From VXPQ01 sp965117025 (GTDB taxonomy: Bacteria > Bacteroidota > Rhodothermia > Rhodothermales > VXPQ01): a stretch of DNA of 64,000 bases. A model generated the notes under the pieces. It was not told the origin of the DNA, did no database searches, and was given only the letters and a program-made list of their open reading frames with translations. This document shows positions 7,969 to 17,153 of this stretch, piece by piece. The stretch covers positions 2,604,001 to 2,668,000 of the forward strand of contig OZ220746.1 of the NCBI GenBank assembly GCA_965117025.1, read 5' to 3'. The position numbers and the translations under genes are program-made. Positions within the stretch are counted from its first letter, which is position 1, and every line of letters begins with the position of its first letter.

Positions 7969-9258
7969 ATGATAACGATAACATCGAATCGGATCGATGC
8001 TTCGAATCGGGAATGCGACGAAGCCTGGCGCAGCGACTATGCGCATCTCGACGAGCAACTGCGGCGACGGGGCCTGGCCCCGGATGCAGTCGTGGAGCAG
8101 GTGGCCGCGTTTGAGGTGGCGGTGCCCTCGTGGGCCCTGGGGACCGGCGGCACGCGGTTCGGGCGTTTTCCGGGCCGGGGCGAGCCGCGCGACGTGTTCG
8201 AGAAAATGCAGGATGTGTCCGTGGTGCGCCGGCTCACCGGCTCGGCCTCGCGGATATCGCTCCACATTCCCTGGGACGAACCCGACGATCCGCAGGCCCT
8301 GCGGGAGCAGGCCGCGGCGCTTGGGCTGGCATTCGATGCCGTAAACTCGAACACCTTTCAGGATCAGGCCGGTCAGACGGTTAGCTACAAGTTCGGATCG
8401 TTCCAGCACACGGATCCCTCGGTGCGCAAACAGGCAGTGGCGCACAATCTGCATGTGGTCGAGGTGGGGGCCGCGCTGGGTTCGAACGCGCTGACGATCT
8501 GGCTGGGCGACGGGGCCAATTATCCGGGACAGACGCACCTGCGCAAGGCGTACGAGCGGGTACGGGATTGTCTGGCGGACGTGTACGAGGCGATGCCCTC
8601 GGACTGGAACCTGTTCATCGAACACAAGCCGTTCGAACCGGCGTTCTACGCCACGGTGGTTTCCGATTGGGGATCGTCGCTCATGCTGGCGCGGGAGACC
8701 GGGGAGCGGGCGTCGTGTCTGGTCGATTTGGGGCACCACCTCCCGAATGTGAACGTCGAGCAGGTGGTGGCGCGCCTCATCACGGCGGGCAGGCTGGGCG
8801 GTTTTCATTTCAACGATGCGAAGTACGGAGACGACGACCTCACGGCCGGATCCATCAAGCCCTACCAGTTGTTTCTCGTATTCAACGAGTTGGCGGATGC
8901 GCTTGCGGACGGCGCCCTGCCTGCGAGCCCTTCGTACATGATCGACCAGAGTCATAATGTGAAGGATCCGATCGAGGCGCTGCTGCAAACGGTGGACCGG
9001 CTGCAGAAATCCTGGGCCCGCGCGCTTATCGTGCGGCGCGATGCGCTGGCGCATTACCAGGAAACGAACGATGTGCTGATGGCCGAGGAGACGCTCCGGG
9101 AAGCCTACGAAACGGATGTAAGCGCACTGGCGGCGGCGGCCCGAAAACGCCTTGGGGGCGCTATCGATCCTGTGGCTGCGTTCCGGGCCTCGCGGTACCG
9201 GGAGCAGGTTTCCGAGGCGCGCACCGGCGCCGCGTACGTTCCGCCGCAAAGCCTCTGA
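7969..9258 (+). CDS. rhaI: L-rhamnose isomerase (RhaI type)
   Basis: This cytosolic enzyme of 429 residues should interconvert L-rhamnose and L-rhamnulose. The xylose-isomerase-like TIM barrel is visible: SRISLHIPWDEP, the metal and substrate ligands in FIEHKPFEPAFYATVVSDWG and CLVDLGHHLPNVN, and FHFNDAKYGDDDL. This matches the RhaI family known from Pseudomonas and many Bacteroidota and Actinobacteria, which is distinct in sequence from E. coli RhaA. The length is normal. It is followed 29 bp later by rhaB and forms the first committed step of the operon. Confidence 0.93.
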   Translation: MITITSNRIDASNRECDEAWRSDYAHLDEQLRRRGLAPDAVVEQVAAFEVAVPSWALGTGGTRFGRFPGRGEPRDVFEKMQDVSVVRRLTGSASRISLHIPWDEPDDPQALREQAAALGLAFDAVNSNTFQDQAGQTVSYKFGSFQHTDPSVRKQAVAHNLHVVEVGAALGSNALTIWLGDGANYPGQTHLRKAYERVRDCLADVYEAMPSDWNLFIEHKPFEPAFYATVVSDWGSSLMLARETGERASCLVDLGHHLPNVNVEQVVARLITAGRLGGFHFNDAKYGDDDLTAGSIKPYQLFLVFNELADALADGALPASPSYMIDQSHNVKDPIEALLQTVDRLQKSWARALIVRRDALAHYQETNDVLMAEETLREAYETDVSALAAAARKRLGGAIDPVAAFRASRYREQVSEARTGAAYVPPQSL

Positions 9259-9287
9259 TCGTAAAACCAAATGCACACCGGCGCGCT

Positions 9288-10691
9288 ATGGGACAACGGG
9301 CACAACATATGCTTGCTGTGGATCTTGGCGCTGCGAGCGGGCGCGCTGTCCTGGGACGGTTCGACGGGGAGCGCATGGAAACGCGGGAAGTGCATCGTTT
9401 CAGAACGCCCATCGTGGAGGGAGACGGGCATATCCGGTGGGATATCCACGCCATCGAGGAGGAGATACGGCTCGGGCTGAAGGCCGCGCTGGCCGAGGCG
9501 CCCGGGGTTCGCTCGGTTTCCGTGGACTCGTGGGGCGTCGATTATGTGTTGCTCGATGCAGACGGATCTCCGGTTGGTTTGCCGTATTGCTACCGGGATC
9601 ACCGCCTCGACGGAGTGATGGAGACGGTGTTCGAAACGGTTCCGCTGGAGGATATTTACGAATACACCGGCATCTACTCCTGGCCGTTCAACACGCTGTA
9701 CCAGTGGGTGGCCGATCACGACGAAGGTTTGCAGGCCGCGCACTGCCTCATGATGGCCGATTATTTTAACCACCGGCTTGGAGGCAGGCGGGCGGTCGAA
9801 GTGTCGCTGGCCAGCACCACGCAGATGATGGATGTGCATACGAGACAGTGGGCGGCCCCGCTCATGCGGACGCTCGGCCTGGATCCCGTCCGGTGGCCCG
9901 AAATCGTTCCGTCAGGCACCATCCTCGGGTCGGTGCATGATCATCCGGACATCGCGGTCATTGCCACATGCAGTCACGACACGGCGCTGGCTGTAGCGGC
10001 TACCCCGGCGGTCGATCCAGATGCGGCATGGGCCTATATCAGTTGCGGGACCTGGTCGCTTTTCGGGGTGGAACGCGCTACGCCTGTGGTGACGTCCGAG
10101 GCGCTCGCCGCCGGGTTCACGAACGAGGCGGGACTGGACGGTTCCATCCGCTTGCTCAAGAACCTGACCGGGTTGTGGGTGTTGCAGGAATGTGCGCGAG
10201 AGTGGGGTGGCGTGGCGTGGGACGTGCTGGAAGAGGAGGCCCGCGCCGCACCCTCTATGGGCGTCGTGGTGGATCTGGAAGATCCGCGTTTTCTGCACCG
10301 GGACGGTATGGAAGAACGCCTGCTGGACGCGCTGCGTGAAAACGGATCGCCGCTTCCGGCCTCGCGCGGCGCGTTGTGCCGCCTGATCGTGGAGAGCATT
10401 GCGGATAGCTACCGCCGGGCGCTCGCCGATCTGGAACGGGTGACGGGAGAGCGTATTGATGTGCTGCACCTCATGGGCGGGGGGTCTCAGAACAGCCTGC
10501 TGTGCGTATTGACGGCGCAAGCGTGCAACCGGCCTGTGGCGGCCGGCCCCGTCGAAGCGACGGCGCTTGGCAATGCGCTGATCCAGCTCAGAACGCTGGG
10601 CGCCCTGCCTCAGGGGGTTTCCCTGCGCGAGGTGTCCGCCCGGTCCTGCACCTTGCGCACCTATACTCCAACCGCCCGGATGTCCTCATAG
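9288..10691 (+). CDS. rhaB: Rhamnulokinase
   Basis: A 467-residue FGGY-family kinase that should phosphorylate L-rhamnulose to L-rhamnulose-1-phosphate with ATP. The N-terminal domain begins MLAVDLGAASGRAVLGRFDG; SVDSWGVDYVLLD and LPYCYRDHRLDGVME are the hexulose-binding segments typical of RhaB. The C-terminal ATPase domain has WAYISCGTWSLFGVE and LHLMGGGSQNSLL. The start at 9288 puts seven residues before the conserved core; an ATG at 9309 is the alternative. It sits between rhaI and the aldolase gene. Confidence 0.93.
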   Translation: MGQRAQHMLAVDLGAASGRAVLGRFDGERMETREVHRFRTPIVEGDGHIRWDIHAIEEEIRLGLKAALAEAPGVRSVSVDSWGVDYVLLDADGSPVGLPYCYRDHRLDGVMETVFETVPLEDIYEYTGIYSWPFNTLYQWVADHDEGLQAAHCLMMADYFNHRLGGRRAVEVSLASTTQMMDVHTRQWAAPLMRTLGLDPVRWPEIVPSGTILGSVHDHPDIAVIATCSHDTALAVAATPAVDPDAAWAYISCGTWSLFGVERATPVVTSEALAAGFTNEAGLDGSIRLLKNLTGLWVLQECAREWGGVAWDVLEEEARAAPSMGVVVDLEDPRFLHRDGMEERLLDALRENGSPLPASRGALCRLIVESIADSYRRALADLERVTGERIDVLHLMGGGSQNSLLCVLTAQACNRPVAAGPVEATALGNALIQLRTLGALPQGVSLREVSARSCTLRTYTPTARMSS

Positions 10692-10738
10692 CGCTTACAG
10701 TATTTTCATAGTTTCCCCTTCAGCACTTTCACAACATC

Positions 10739-12901
10739 ATGAATGAAGCTTCTGAATCCCCGAATTTCCTGCATGTAGAGGACCAGTGGGACGAGGCCGT
10801 GGCCGCCGGGCTGGACGGGCTGGGCCGCCTCGTGTATCGCTCGAATCTGCTGGGCAGCGACCGGCGCTTCACGAACACCGGGGGCGGCAACACGTCGTCG
10901 AAGATCATGGAGCAGGACCCGGTCACGGGCGAGGAGGTGGAGGTGTTGTGGGTCAAGGGGTCCGGCGGCGATCTGGGCGCTGCAGGCAGAGAAAATTTCG
11001 CTTCCCTGTACCAGCAGAAACTGCTTGCCCTGCAGGAAACCTATGCGCGGTTTCCGGACCGGGGCCTGAAGACACAGGCGGAGGATGCCATGCCTGCGAT
11101 GTATTCGCATGCCGTGTTCAATCTGAACCGGCGAGCGCCCAGCATCGACACGCCCCTGCACGGGTTCGTCCCGTATCGGCATGTGGATCACATGCACCCG
11201 GTGGCCGCCATCGCCATCGCTACGGCGGACCACGGCGCCGAGCTGACCCGCGAGGCGTACGGGGACGAAGTGGTATGGGTGGATTGGAAACGGCCCGGCT
11301 TCGAGCTGGGCCTCGACATGCAGCGCATCTGTGAGGAATACCCGGAGGCGAAGGGCGTGATGCTGGGAGGGCATGGCCTCATCAACTGGGCCGACGACGA
11401 CCGGGAGTGCTACCTGCTCACGCTTCGCCTGATGGACCGGGCGGAGCAGTTCGTGGCCGAGCGTACCGCCGGAAATACCCCATTCGGAGGCGCAAAGTAC
11501 GAGGCGCTTTCCGAGGCGGAGCGCAACGCCGTGCTGGCGGACCTGCTGCCCTGGCTGCGCGGGCGGCTGGGCCGGGACCGGAAGGTGATCGCTACGGTCG
11601 ATACGTCGAAAGAGGTGCTCGAATTCGTGAATTCCAAAGAGGCGTCCCGGCTCGCCGAACTCGGCACGTCGTGCCCCGATCACTTTCTGCGCACGAAAAT
11701 CAAGCCGTTGTACGTGGACCGGCATCCCGCGGACGGGAGTCCCGACGCGCTCCGGGAGCATCTCGACGAAACGCTGGCTGGCTACGCGGACGACTACGCG
11801 GCCTATTATGAGGCGTGCCGTCATCCGGATTCCCCGGCGATGCGCAGCGCCTTGCCGTCGGTGTTGCTTCTTCCGGGCGTTGGCATGATCGGATGGGGCA
11901 AGAGCAGGCGGGAGAGTGGTCTTGCCGCGGAGTTTTACGCTGCCGCCATACATGTTATGCGCGGTGCGGAAGCGATCGGGGCGTATACGGCGCTGCCCCG
12001 GCAGGAAGCCTTCGATATCGAATACTGGGCGTTGGAGGAGGCGAAGCTGCAGCGCATGCCTCCCGAGAAAGAGTTGGCGCGCGAGGTGGCGGTGGTCGTA
12101 GGGGCAGGCAGTGGGATCGGGGCCGCGGTGGCGCAGCGTCTTGCGGACGAGGGGGCGGTGGTGGCGGCGATCGATCTGGATGAGAGCGCGGCCCGCGCCA
12201 CGGCGCAGGAGATGATGTACGGCACGGACGCGGACCATGTGCTTGCCTTCGGCGCCGATATCACGGACCGGGCATCGGTGCGCACCGCGTTGCAGCAAGT
12301 GGTGCTGGCCTGTGGGGGGATAGACCATGTGGTGATTACGGCCGGGTTGTATCCGACCCCGGATGCCGGCGGCGATATCCCTGATGCGGCCTGGGCCCAT
12401 GCGTTCGGCGTGAACGTGACCGGCTCCTGGATTGTCGCGGACGAGGCGGCCCGGATTTGGTCGGCGCAGGACCTGCCGGGGAGCCTCGTGCTGACGACGA
12501 GCGCCAATGCCGTGGTCGTCAAGTCGGGAAGCCTTGCCTACGACACAAGCAAGGCTGCCGCAAACCATCTCGTGCGCGAACTGGCCATGCGCCTGGCGCC
12601 GAAGATTCGCGTCAACGCCGTGGCGCCTGCGACGGTCCTCGACGGGAGCGCCATGTTTCCGAGGGATCGCGTCATAGATTCGCTGGCCCGCTACGGATTG
12701 CCCTGCGAGGAAGAGGAGGAAACGGACACGCTGCGCCGCCGGCTGGCGGACTTCTATGCAGAGCGTACGCTTACTCGCCAGACTATTTTCGTCGAGGATC
12801 AGGCCGAGGCCGTTTTTTTGCTGGCGAGCCGCCGTATGGGCAAAACCACCGGGCAGATTCTTCAAGTGGACGGCGGGTTGCCGGAGGCATTCCTGCGATG
12901 A
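10739..12901 (+). CDS. rhaD: Bifunctional rhamnulose-1-phosphate aldolase / L-lactaldehyde dehydrogenase
   Basis: A 720-residue fusion. The N-terminal half is a class II (zinc) aldolase of the araD/fucA group, with zinc histidines in PYRHVDHMHPVAAI and GGHGLINW; it should split rhamnulose-1-phosphate into DHAP and L-lactaldehyde. The C-terminal part (from about residue 445) is a short-chain dehydrogenase with the NAD motif VVVGAGSGIGAAVA, the YxxxK catalytic pair in YDTSKAAA and IRVNAVAP. It should oxidise L-lactaldehyde to L-lactate. This architecture is the TIGR02632-type fusion found with RhaI. Its stop overlaps the lutA start (ATGA), so the two are translationally coupled. Confidence 0.93.
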   Translation: MNEASESPNFLHVEDQWDEAVAAGLDGLGRLVYRSNLLGSDRRFTNTGGGNTSSKIMEQDPVTGEEVEVLWVKGSGGDLGAAGRENFASLYQQKLLALQETYARFPDRGLKTQAEDAMPAMYSHAVFNLNRRAPSIDTPLHGFVPYRHVDHMHPVAAIAIATADHGAELTREAYGDEVVWVDWKRPGFELGLDMQRICEEYPEAKGVMLGGHGLINWADDDRECYLLTLRLMDRAEQFVAERTAGNTPFGGAKYEALSEAERNAVLADLLPWLRGRLGRDRKVIATVDTSKEVLEFVNSKEASRLAELGTSCPDHFLRTKIKPLYVDRHPADGSPDALREHLDETLAGYADDYAAYYEACRHPDSPAMRSALPSVLLLPGVGMIGWGKSRRESGLAAEFYAAAIHVMRGAEAIGAYTALPRQEAFDIEYWALEEAKLQRMPPEKELAREVAVVVGAGSGIGAAVAQRLADEGAVVAAIDLDESAARATAQEMMYGTDADHVLAFGADITDRASVRTALQQVVLACGGIDHVVITAGLYPTPDAGGDIPDAAWAHAFGVNVTGSWIVADEAARIWSAQDLPGSLVLTTSANAVVVKSGSLAYDTSKAAANHLVRELAMRLAPKIRVNAVAPATVLDGSAMFPRDRVIDSLARYGLPCEEEEETDTLRRRLADFYAERTLTRQTIFVEDQAEAVFLLASRRMGKTTGQILQVDGGLPEAFLR

Positions 12902-13626
12902 AGGTCGGCCTGTTCGTGCCCTGTTATATTGACCAGTTCTACCCGCGGGTGGCGATCGCGACGCTCGAACTGCTGGAGCGGCTCGGCTGTGACGTGGCGT
13001 ATCCCCGCGAGCAGACGTGCTGCGGCCAGCCGATGGCGAACGCCGGGTGTGCGCAGGACGCCGAGGCGACGCACGGGCATACGGCGGCCTGCTTCCGGGA
13101 ATTCGATTACGTGGTAGGCCCTTCGGGAAGCTGCGTGCTGCATCTCCGGGAGCATGTCGAACAGACGGACGCTGTCCGGTATTATGAATTGTGCCAGTTT
13201 CTTGTGGAAGTGTTGCAGGTGGATCGCCTGGATGCGTCTTTTTCCTGTCGGGTGGGCCTGCATGCCTCCTGCCATGGGCTCCGGGGGCTGCGTCTGGCAA
13301 GTTCGTCGGAGCGCCGCGAGCCTCCGTTCGATCATGTGGCGCATCTTCTGGGCATGATAGACGGGCTGGAACTGGTAGGCTTAGGCCGCCGGGATGAATG
13401 TTGCGGATTCGGAGGGATATTCGCGGTACAGGAGGAAGCGGTTTCGGTCCGGATGGGCGCCGATCGCCTCGACGACCATTTGCAGCATGGGGTGGAGATC
13501 ATCACGGGCGCCGATATGTCCTGTCTGATGCATCTCGATGGGCTCATTCGCCGACGGGAGATGCCGCTGCGGGTGCTGCATGTGGCCGAGATTCTGAACG
13601 GGAGTGCGGAGGCGAATCATGCATGA
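12898..13626 (+). CDS. lutA: L-lactate utilization protein LutA (Fe-S oxidoreductase)
   Basis: A 242-residue protein starting in the ATGA overlap with the aldolase gene (MKVGLFVPCYIDQFYP). Two CCG-type cysteine domains are present: EQTCCGQPMANAG in the first half, and HASCHGLR plus DECCGFGGIFAV in the second. These match LutA/YkgE, a subunit of the LutABC L-lactate dehydrogenase complex that oxidises L-lactate to pyruvate. Placement after an L-lactaldehyde dehydrogenase explains its role: it consumes the L-lactate made from rhamnose. It overlaps lutB by 8 nt. Confidence 0.93.
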   Translation: MKVGLFVPCYIDQFYPRVAIATLELLERLGCDVAYPREQTCCGQPMANAGCAQDAEATHGHTAACFREFDYVVGPSGSCVLHLREHVEQTDAVRYYELCQFLVEVLQVDRLDASFSCRVGLHASCHGLRGLRLASSSERREPPFDHVAHLLGMIDGLELVGLGRRDECCGFGGIFAVQEEAVSVRMGADRLDDHLQHGVEIITGADMSCLMHLDGLIRRREMPLRVLHVAEILNGSAEANHA

Positions 13627-15016
13627 CGCTGCACAGCACGCCGCACCCGTCAATCATTCCGACCGGGCGGCGCGCTTTATTGCCGATAGCGAGCAGACTA
13701 CCTGGCACGATTCCGTACTCTGGCGCATCCGCGAAAAGCGCGATGCGGTTTCCGAAGGCGTCGAAGGGTGGGAGCGGCTGCGCGACCTGGCCTCGCAGAT
13801 CAAGGAACACACGCTGTCGAAGCTGGACGAGTACCTGATCGAGTTTGAGGAGTGTGCCGCAGCGAACGGGGTGCAGGTGCACTGGGCTTCGGACGCGGAG
13901 GCGCACAACCGCATCGTGTACGATTTGCTGGAAGCGCGGGGGGTCCGCCGCGTGGTCAAGAGCAAGTCCATGCTGACGGAGGAATGCGGTCTGAACCCGT
14001 ACCTCGAAGCGCGCGGCCTCGATGTCGTGGATACGGATCTGGGAGAGCGTATCGTGCAGCTCAGGGAGGAGCCTCCCAGTCATCTCGTGGCGCCGGCGAT
14101 ACATATCCGGAGAGAGGAGATTTCCGTTCTGTTTCACGAGAAGCTGGGCACGCCTGCCGGATCGTCCGATCCGCAATTTCTGGCCGGAGCCATGCGCCAG
14201 GATCTGCGCGCCCGCTTTCTGGCCGCCGACGCTGCGATCACGGGCGTCAATTTCGCCGTGGCTGCTACCGGCGGGCTGGTGGTGGTGACCAACGAGGGCA
14301 ATGCGGATCTGGGGGTGCATCTGGCGCCGGTGCACATCGCTTGCATGGGCATCGAGAAACTTGTTCCAAAACCGGAGCATCTCGGTGTTTTTCTGCGTCT
14401 GCTGTCTCGCAGCGCCACCGGGCAGCCTCTTTCCATCTACACGTCGCATTTTCACCGTCCGGCGCCGGGCAGCGAGCTCCACATAGTCCTTGTGGATAAC
14501 GGACGCACGCGCCATTTGGCGCGGGAGGATTTTCGCGCTTCGCTCAAGTGCATACGGTGTGGGGCATGTCTGAATACCTGTCCGGTGTACCGGCGCAGCG
14601 GCGGCCATAGTTACGGGGCCACGCCATCCGGTCCGATCGGGGCGATTCTGGCGCCCGGCAGGAATATGAAGCAGTACGCTGCGCTGCCATTTGCTTCGTC
14701 CCTGTGCGGCTCATGCAGCGACGTATGTCCGGTCAAGATCGATATCCATGCCCAGCTATACCGGTGGCGGCAGGTTGCCGTACGCGAGGGGCATATTTCC
14801 CGGAGCAAGCGCCTGGGGATGAAAATAGCCGGATGGATTACCCGTCGGCCGGCCTGGTATCGTCTGGCGGGTCGGTTGGCCCGGAGCCTGCTGCGGTATG
14901 CACCGCGCCGCCTGCTCTACGGGCGCTGGAATGCCTGGGGACGGGCGCGGGAGCTTCCGGAACGTCCCGCCCGGTCCTTTGGCGAATGGTATGCCGCGGA
15001 GCGGGGGAGGAAATGA
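13619..15016 (+). CDS. lutB: L-lactate utilization iron-sulfur protein LutB
   Basis: A 465-residue LutB/YkgF homologue. The N-terminal LUD domain is marked by VVKSKSMLTEECGLNPYLE and FAVAATGGLVVVTNEGN. Two ferredoxin-like 4Fe-4S motifs follow at CIRCGACLNTCPVY and CGSCSDVCPVKID. The C-terminal extension (RARELPERPARSFGEW) is usual for the family. I chose the ATG at 13619, inside the lutA 3' end, over an upstream start at 13604. It is the electron-transferring subunit of the predicted lactate dehydrogenase complex. Confidence 0.92.
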   Translation: MHDAAQHAAPVNHSDRAARFIADSEQTTWHDSVLWRIREKRDAVSEGVEGWERLRDLASQIKEHTLSKLDEYLIEFEECAAANGVQVHWASDAEAHNRIVYDLLEARGVRRVVKSKSMLTEECGLNPYLEARGLDVVDTDLGERIVQLREEPPSHLVAPAIHIRREEISVLFHEKLGTPAGSSDPQFLAGAMRQDLRARFLAADAAITGVNFAVAATGGLVVVTNEGNADLGVHLAPVHIACMGIEKLVPKPEHLGVFLRLLSRSATGQPLSIYTSHFHRPAPGSELHIVLVDNGRTRHLAREDFRASLKCIRCGACLNTCPVYRRSGGHSYGATPSGPIGAILAPGRNMKQYAALPFASSLCGSCSDVCPVKIDIHAQLYRWRQVAVREGHISRSKRLGMKIAGWITRRPAWYRLAGRLARSLLRYAPRRLLYGRWNAWGRARELPERPARSFGEWYAAERGRK

Positions 15017-15083
15017 TGCGAAAGAAACACGATGGCGCTTTGGCCGGATGGATGGCCCATTGTCCCGGGGGCGCCGCAAAAAG

Positions 15084-15719
15084 ATGAACCGAAAGCACCG
15101 CCATAACGCCAAGCGCAACACAGGGAACGGAACGCAACAAGGATCCCATGCCCGCGAAGCCATCCTTGACGCGGTGCGTCGCGCCGGAGTGTCTGCTGTG
15201 TCTCTTCCAGCCGTTGCCGGTGTCCGGGATGACGATACCGGCGATCTGGTTTCCCGCTTCATGGCCTCGGCGAAGGGCGCTGCCTCGGCTGTACAAATCG
15301 TGGAAACGGGAGGTGTGGAGGCGGCGGTGCGGGAGCGGTTTCCGGAGGCTGTTTCCATCGCCGCGACGGTTCCGGCATGGTCTTTCGACCGGATGGACGT
15401 CCGCACCGATGTGCACACCATGGCTCAGCTTGACGTGCTGGTGTGTCCCGGCGAACTCGGCGTGGCCGAGAACGGGGCCGTATGGCTCGGCGAATCGGCG
15501 ATGGGGCCGCGGGCCGCCCCGTTTCTGACGCAGCATCTGGTGCTTGTGCTGAAGAAGAGCGCCATCGTGCCGGACATGCATGCAGCATACGATCGCCTCG
15601 ACGTGGCCCGGGAAGGCTATGGGGTGTTTGTGGCCGGTCCGTCCAAGACCGCCGACATCGAACAAGCCCTGGTAATCGGGGCGCACGGCCCCCGCAGCCT
15701 CACTGTGCTGCTTACATAG
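15084..15719 (+). CDS. lutC: L-lactate utilization protein LutC (LUD domain)
   Basis: A 211-residue LUD-domain protein like LutC/YkgG. The conserved end of the domain is clear: LDVLVCPGELGVAENGAVWL, TQHLVLVLKKSAIVPDMHAAY and GPSKTADIEQALVIGAHGP. It completes LutABC. The start is uncertain: the ATG at 15084 (MNRKHRHNAKRN) is preferred, and 15048 is an alternative. The gene is 67 bp after lutB and ends 21 bp before the stop of the convergent epimerase gene, with no obvious terminator between them. Confidence 0.9.
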   Translation: MNRKHRHNAKRNTGNGTQQGSHAREAILDAVRRAGVSAVSLPAVAGVRDDDTGDLVSRFMASAKGAASAVQIVETGGVEAAVRERFPEAVSIAATVPAWSFDRMDVRTDVHTMAQLDVLVCPGELGVAENGAVWLGESAMGPRAAPFLTQHLVLVLKKSAIVPDMHAAYDRLDVAREGYGVFVAGPSKTADIEQALVIGAHGPRSLTVLLT

Positions 15720-15740
15720 GTAATAGGTAGCACGATCCTT

Positions 15741-17111
15741 TCATGCCCGGAACGGCGCCAGATGCTTTTCGAAATGCCGTCGAACGCCTTCCCGGTGCGC
15801 ATCGGTGTGTTCGGTGAGTACTGCGTACACCTCGTCGTAGTGTGTTTCGAGGACGGGGCCGAACGCCACGTGAACGACCTGTCGCGCATGATGATCGTCG
15901 AGCAGGGTCGGCAGGGCGCCTTCGTCCACGTCCGGGATCCGTTCGATGCGCCCATCGAGATGGTAACTCTGGCGGTTCGTTGCATACCCGTCTACGGCCA
16001 GGTCCAGAATGCGGCGGAAGAGGCCGGGCGCACACTTCGCGATGACGCGTAACGCCTCCAGCCAACTGGTGCCGGATGTTTTGACGTGGACGTATTCGGG
16101 AGTGCGCTGCTGGATGGTTGGGTAGATGGCCAGTTTGTCGCTGCCGGAATGCACGCTCAGCTTGTAGGGGCCGAGTTCTTCCGCAATAGCGGCATGGGTG
16201 GCGTAATCCTTGTCGAAAGCATCCACATTGCCCACATAATCCACGCCCTTGTAAAAATCTCCCACGAACCGGGGGGCAAGGCCGATGAAGTCAATTCCGA
16301 GCCTCTGCAGTTCCAGCGTAATGAAGCGGTGTTGCTCGGGGGTTGTGGGGGTATCCGTTTCATCGACCGAGACCTCGAGATCGAAGGGGGCCGTGCCGAA
16401 TCGGCTGCGAAGGTGCGCATGGAGCCGGGCTGTGTGCGCAAGCGCCGCGCCGTACTTGACGGCGGCCCGGAGGTAGGCCTCTTCAGAGAACGCATCCGCT
16501 GACGTTTGTCCGGTCACGTAAAGATTGCGATGATCTTTCGGGTTGCTTTGCAGAATATCCCAGGGCAGTTCGGCCAGATGCTTCTGTAGCGCGGCGGCAT
16601 CCTCCGTATCGGCGGCGGGGTACACATATTGTCCCGGGTCGAGCGTGAAGCCGATGAAGCCTGCGTCGATGCACCGGTCGATTTCTTCCTCGGTCTTGAC
16701 ATGGTCGGCGTCGCAGCCGAATCCGCCCCGGTATCCGGTTTCGAGCACCGCCCAGGTGACATCGTCCATTACCTGTTGGGGGCTGCGCCGGGCCCGCACC
16801 ATTTCACGCATGGATTGCTGCGGGAGGACCGGAAAGAAGCCGCTTTCCTGCATGGTCTCAAGCGCATCGAGGTGTCCGGGCGTGGCGATGCCCAGCCGGT
16901 CTCCGAACCCGAACGATTTGCGCAGACCCGTGAGTTCCGGCGCAGTCCACGGGAGTGCCTTCCGAAGGGCCTCGGCATTGTGCGCATTGAGGGGACCGTG
17001 CAGTCCGTTCGCGGTTCGTTCGACCTGGAATCCGTCCGGTGGATCTCCGGCAATATGCAGCAGGCGCCCGGCGCCGCGCCGGATGATAGTGAAGGGGTTT
17101 TGCGTCGTCAT
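15741..17111 (-). CDS. uxaE: Tagaturonate epimerase-like protein (UxaE family)
   Basis: A 456-residue cytosolic protein resembling the tagaturonate epimerase family (UxaE), which interconverts D-tagaturonate and D-fructuronate. Supporting stretches are FGFGDRLGIATPGHL, GYRGGFGCDADHVKTEEEID, GFTLDPGQYVYPAAD and the family-like YKLSVHSGSDKLAIYP. It is the last gene of a four-gene minus-strand operon with an IolA-like dehydrogenase, IolC-like kinase and LacD-like aldolase. No uronate dehydratase or mannonate enzyme is nearby, so the true substrate may be a keto acid of an inositol pathway rather than tagaturonate. Family call fairly sure; substrate unsure. Confidence 0.75.
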   Translation of the reverse strand: MTTQNPFTIIRRGAGRLLHIAGDPPDGFQVERTANGLHGPLNAHNAEALRKALPWTAPELTGLRKSFGFGDRLGIATPGHLDALETMQESGFFPVLPQQSMREMVRARRSPQQVMDDVTWAVLETGYRGGFGCDADHVKTEEEIDRCIDAGFIGFTLDPGQYVYPAADTEDAAALQKHLAELPWDILQSNPKDHRNLYVTGQTSADAFSEEAYLRAAVKYGAALAHTARLHAHLRSRFGTAPFDLEVSVDETDTPTTPEQHRFITLELQRLGIDFIGLAPRFVGDFYKGVDYVGNVDAFDKDYATHAAIAEELGPYKLSVHSGSDKLAIYPTIQQRTPEYVHVKTSGTSWLEALRVIAKCAPGLFRRILDLAVDGYATNRQSYHLDGRIERIPDVDEGALPTLLDDHHARQVVHVAFGPVLETHYDEVYAVLTEHTDAHREGVRRHFEKHLAPFRA

Positions 17112-17153
17112 CCTGTTACTGATTGATATATATGATGCGGGTGGACCGGGGCG

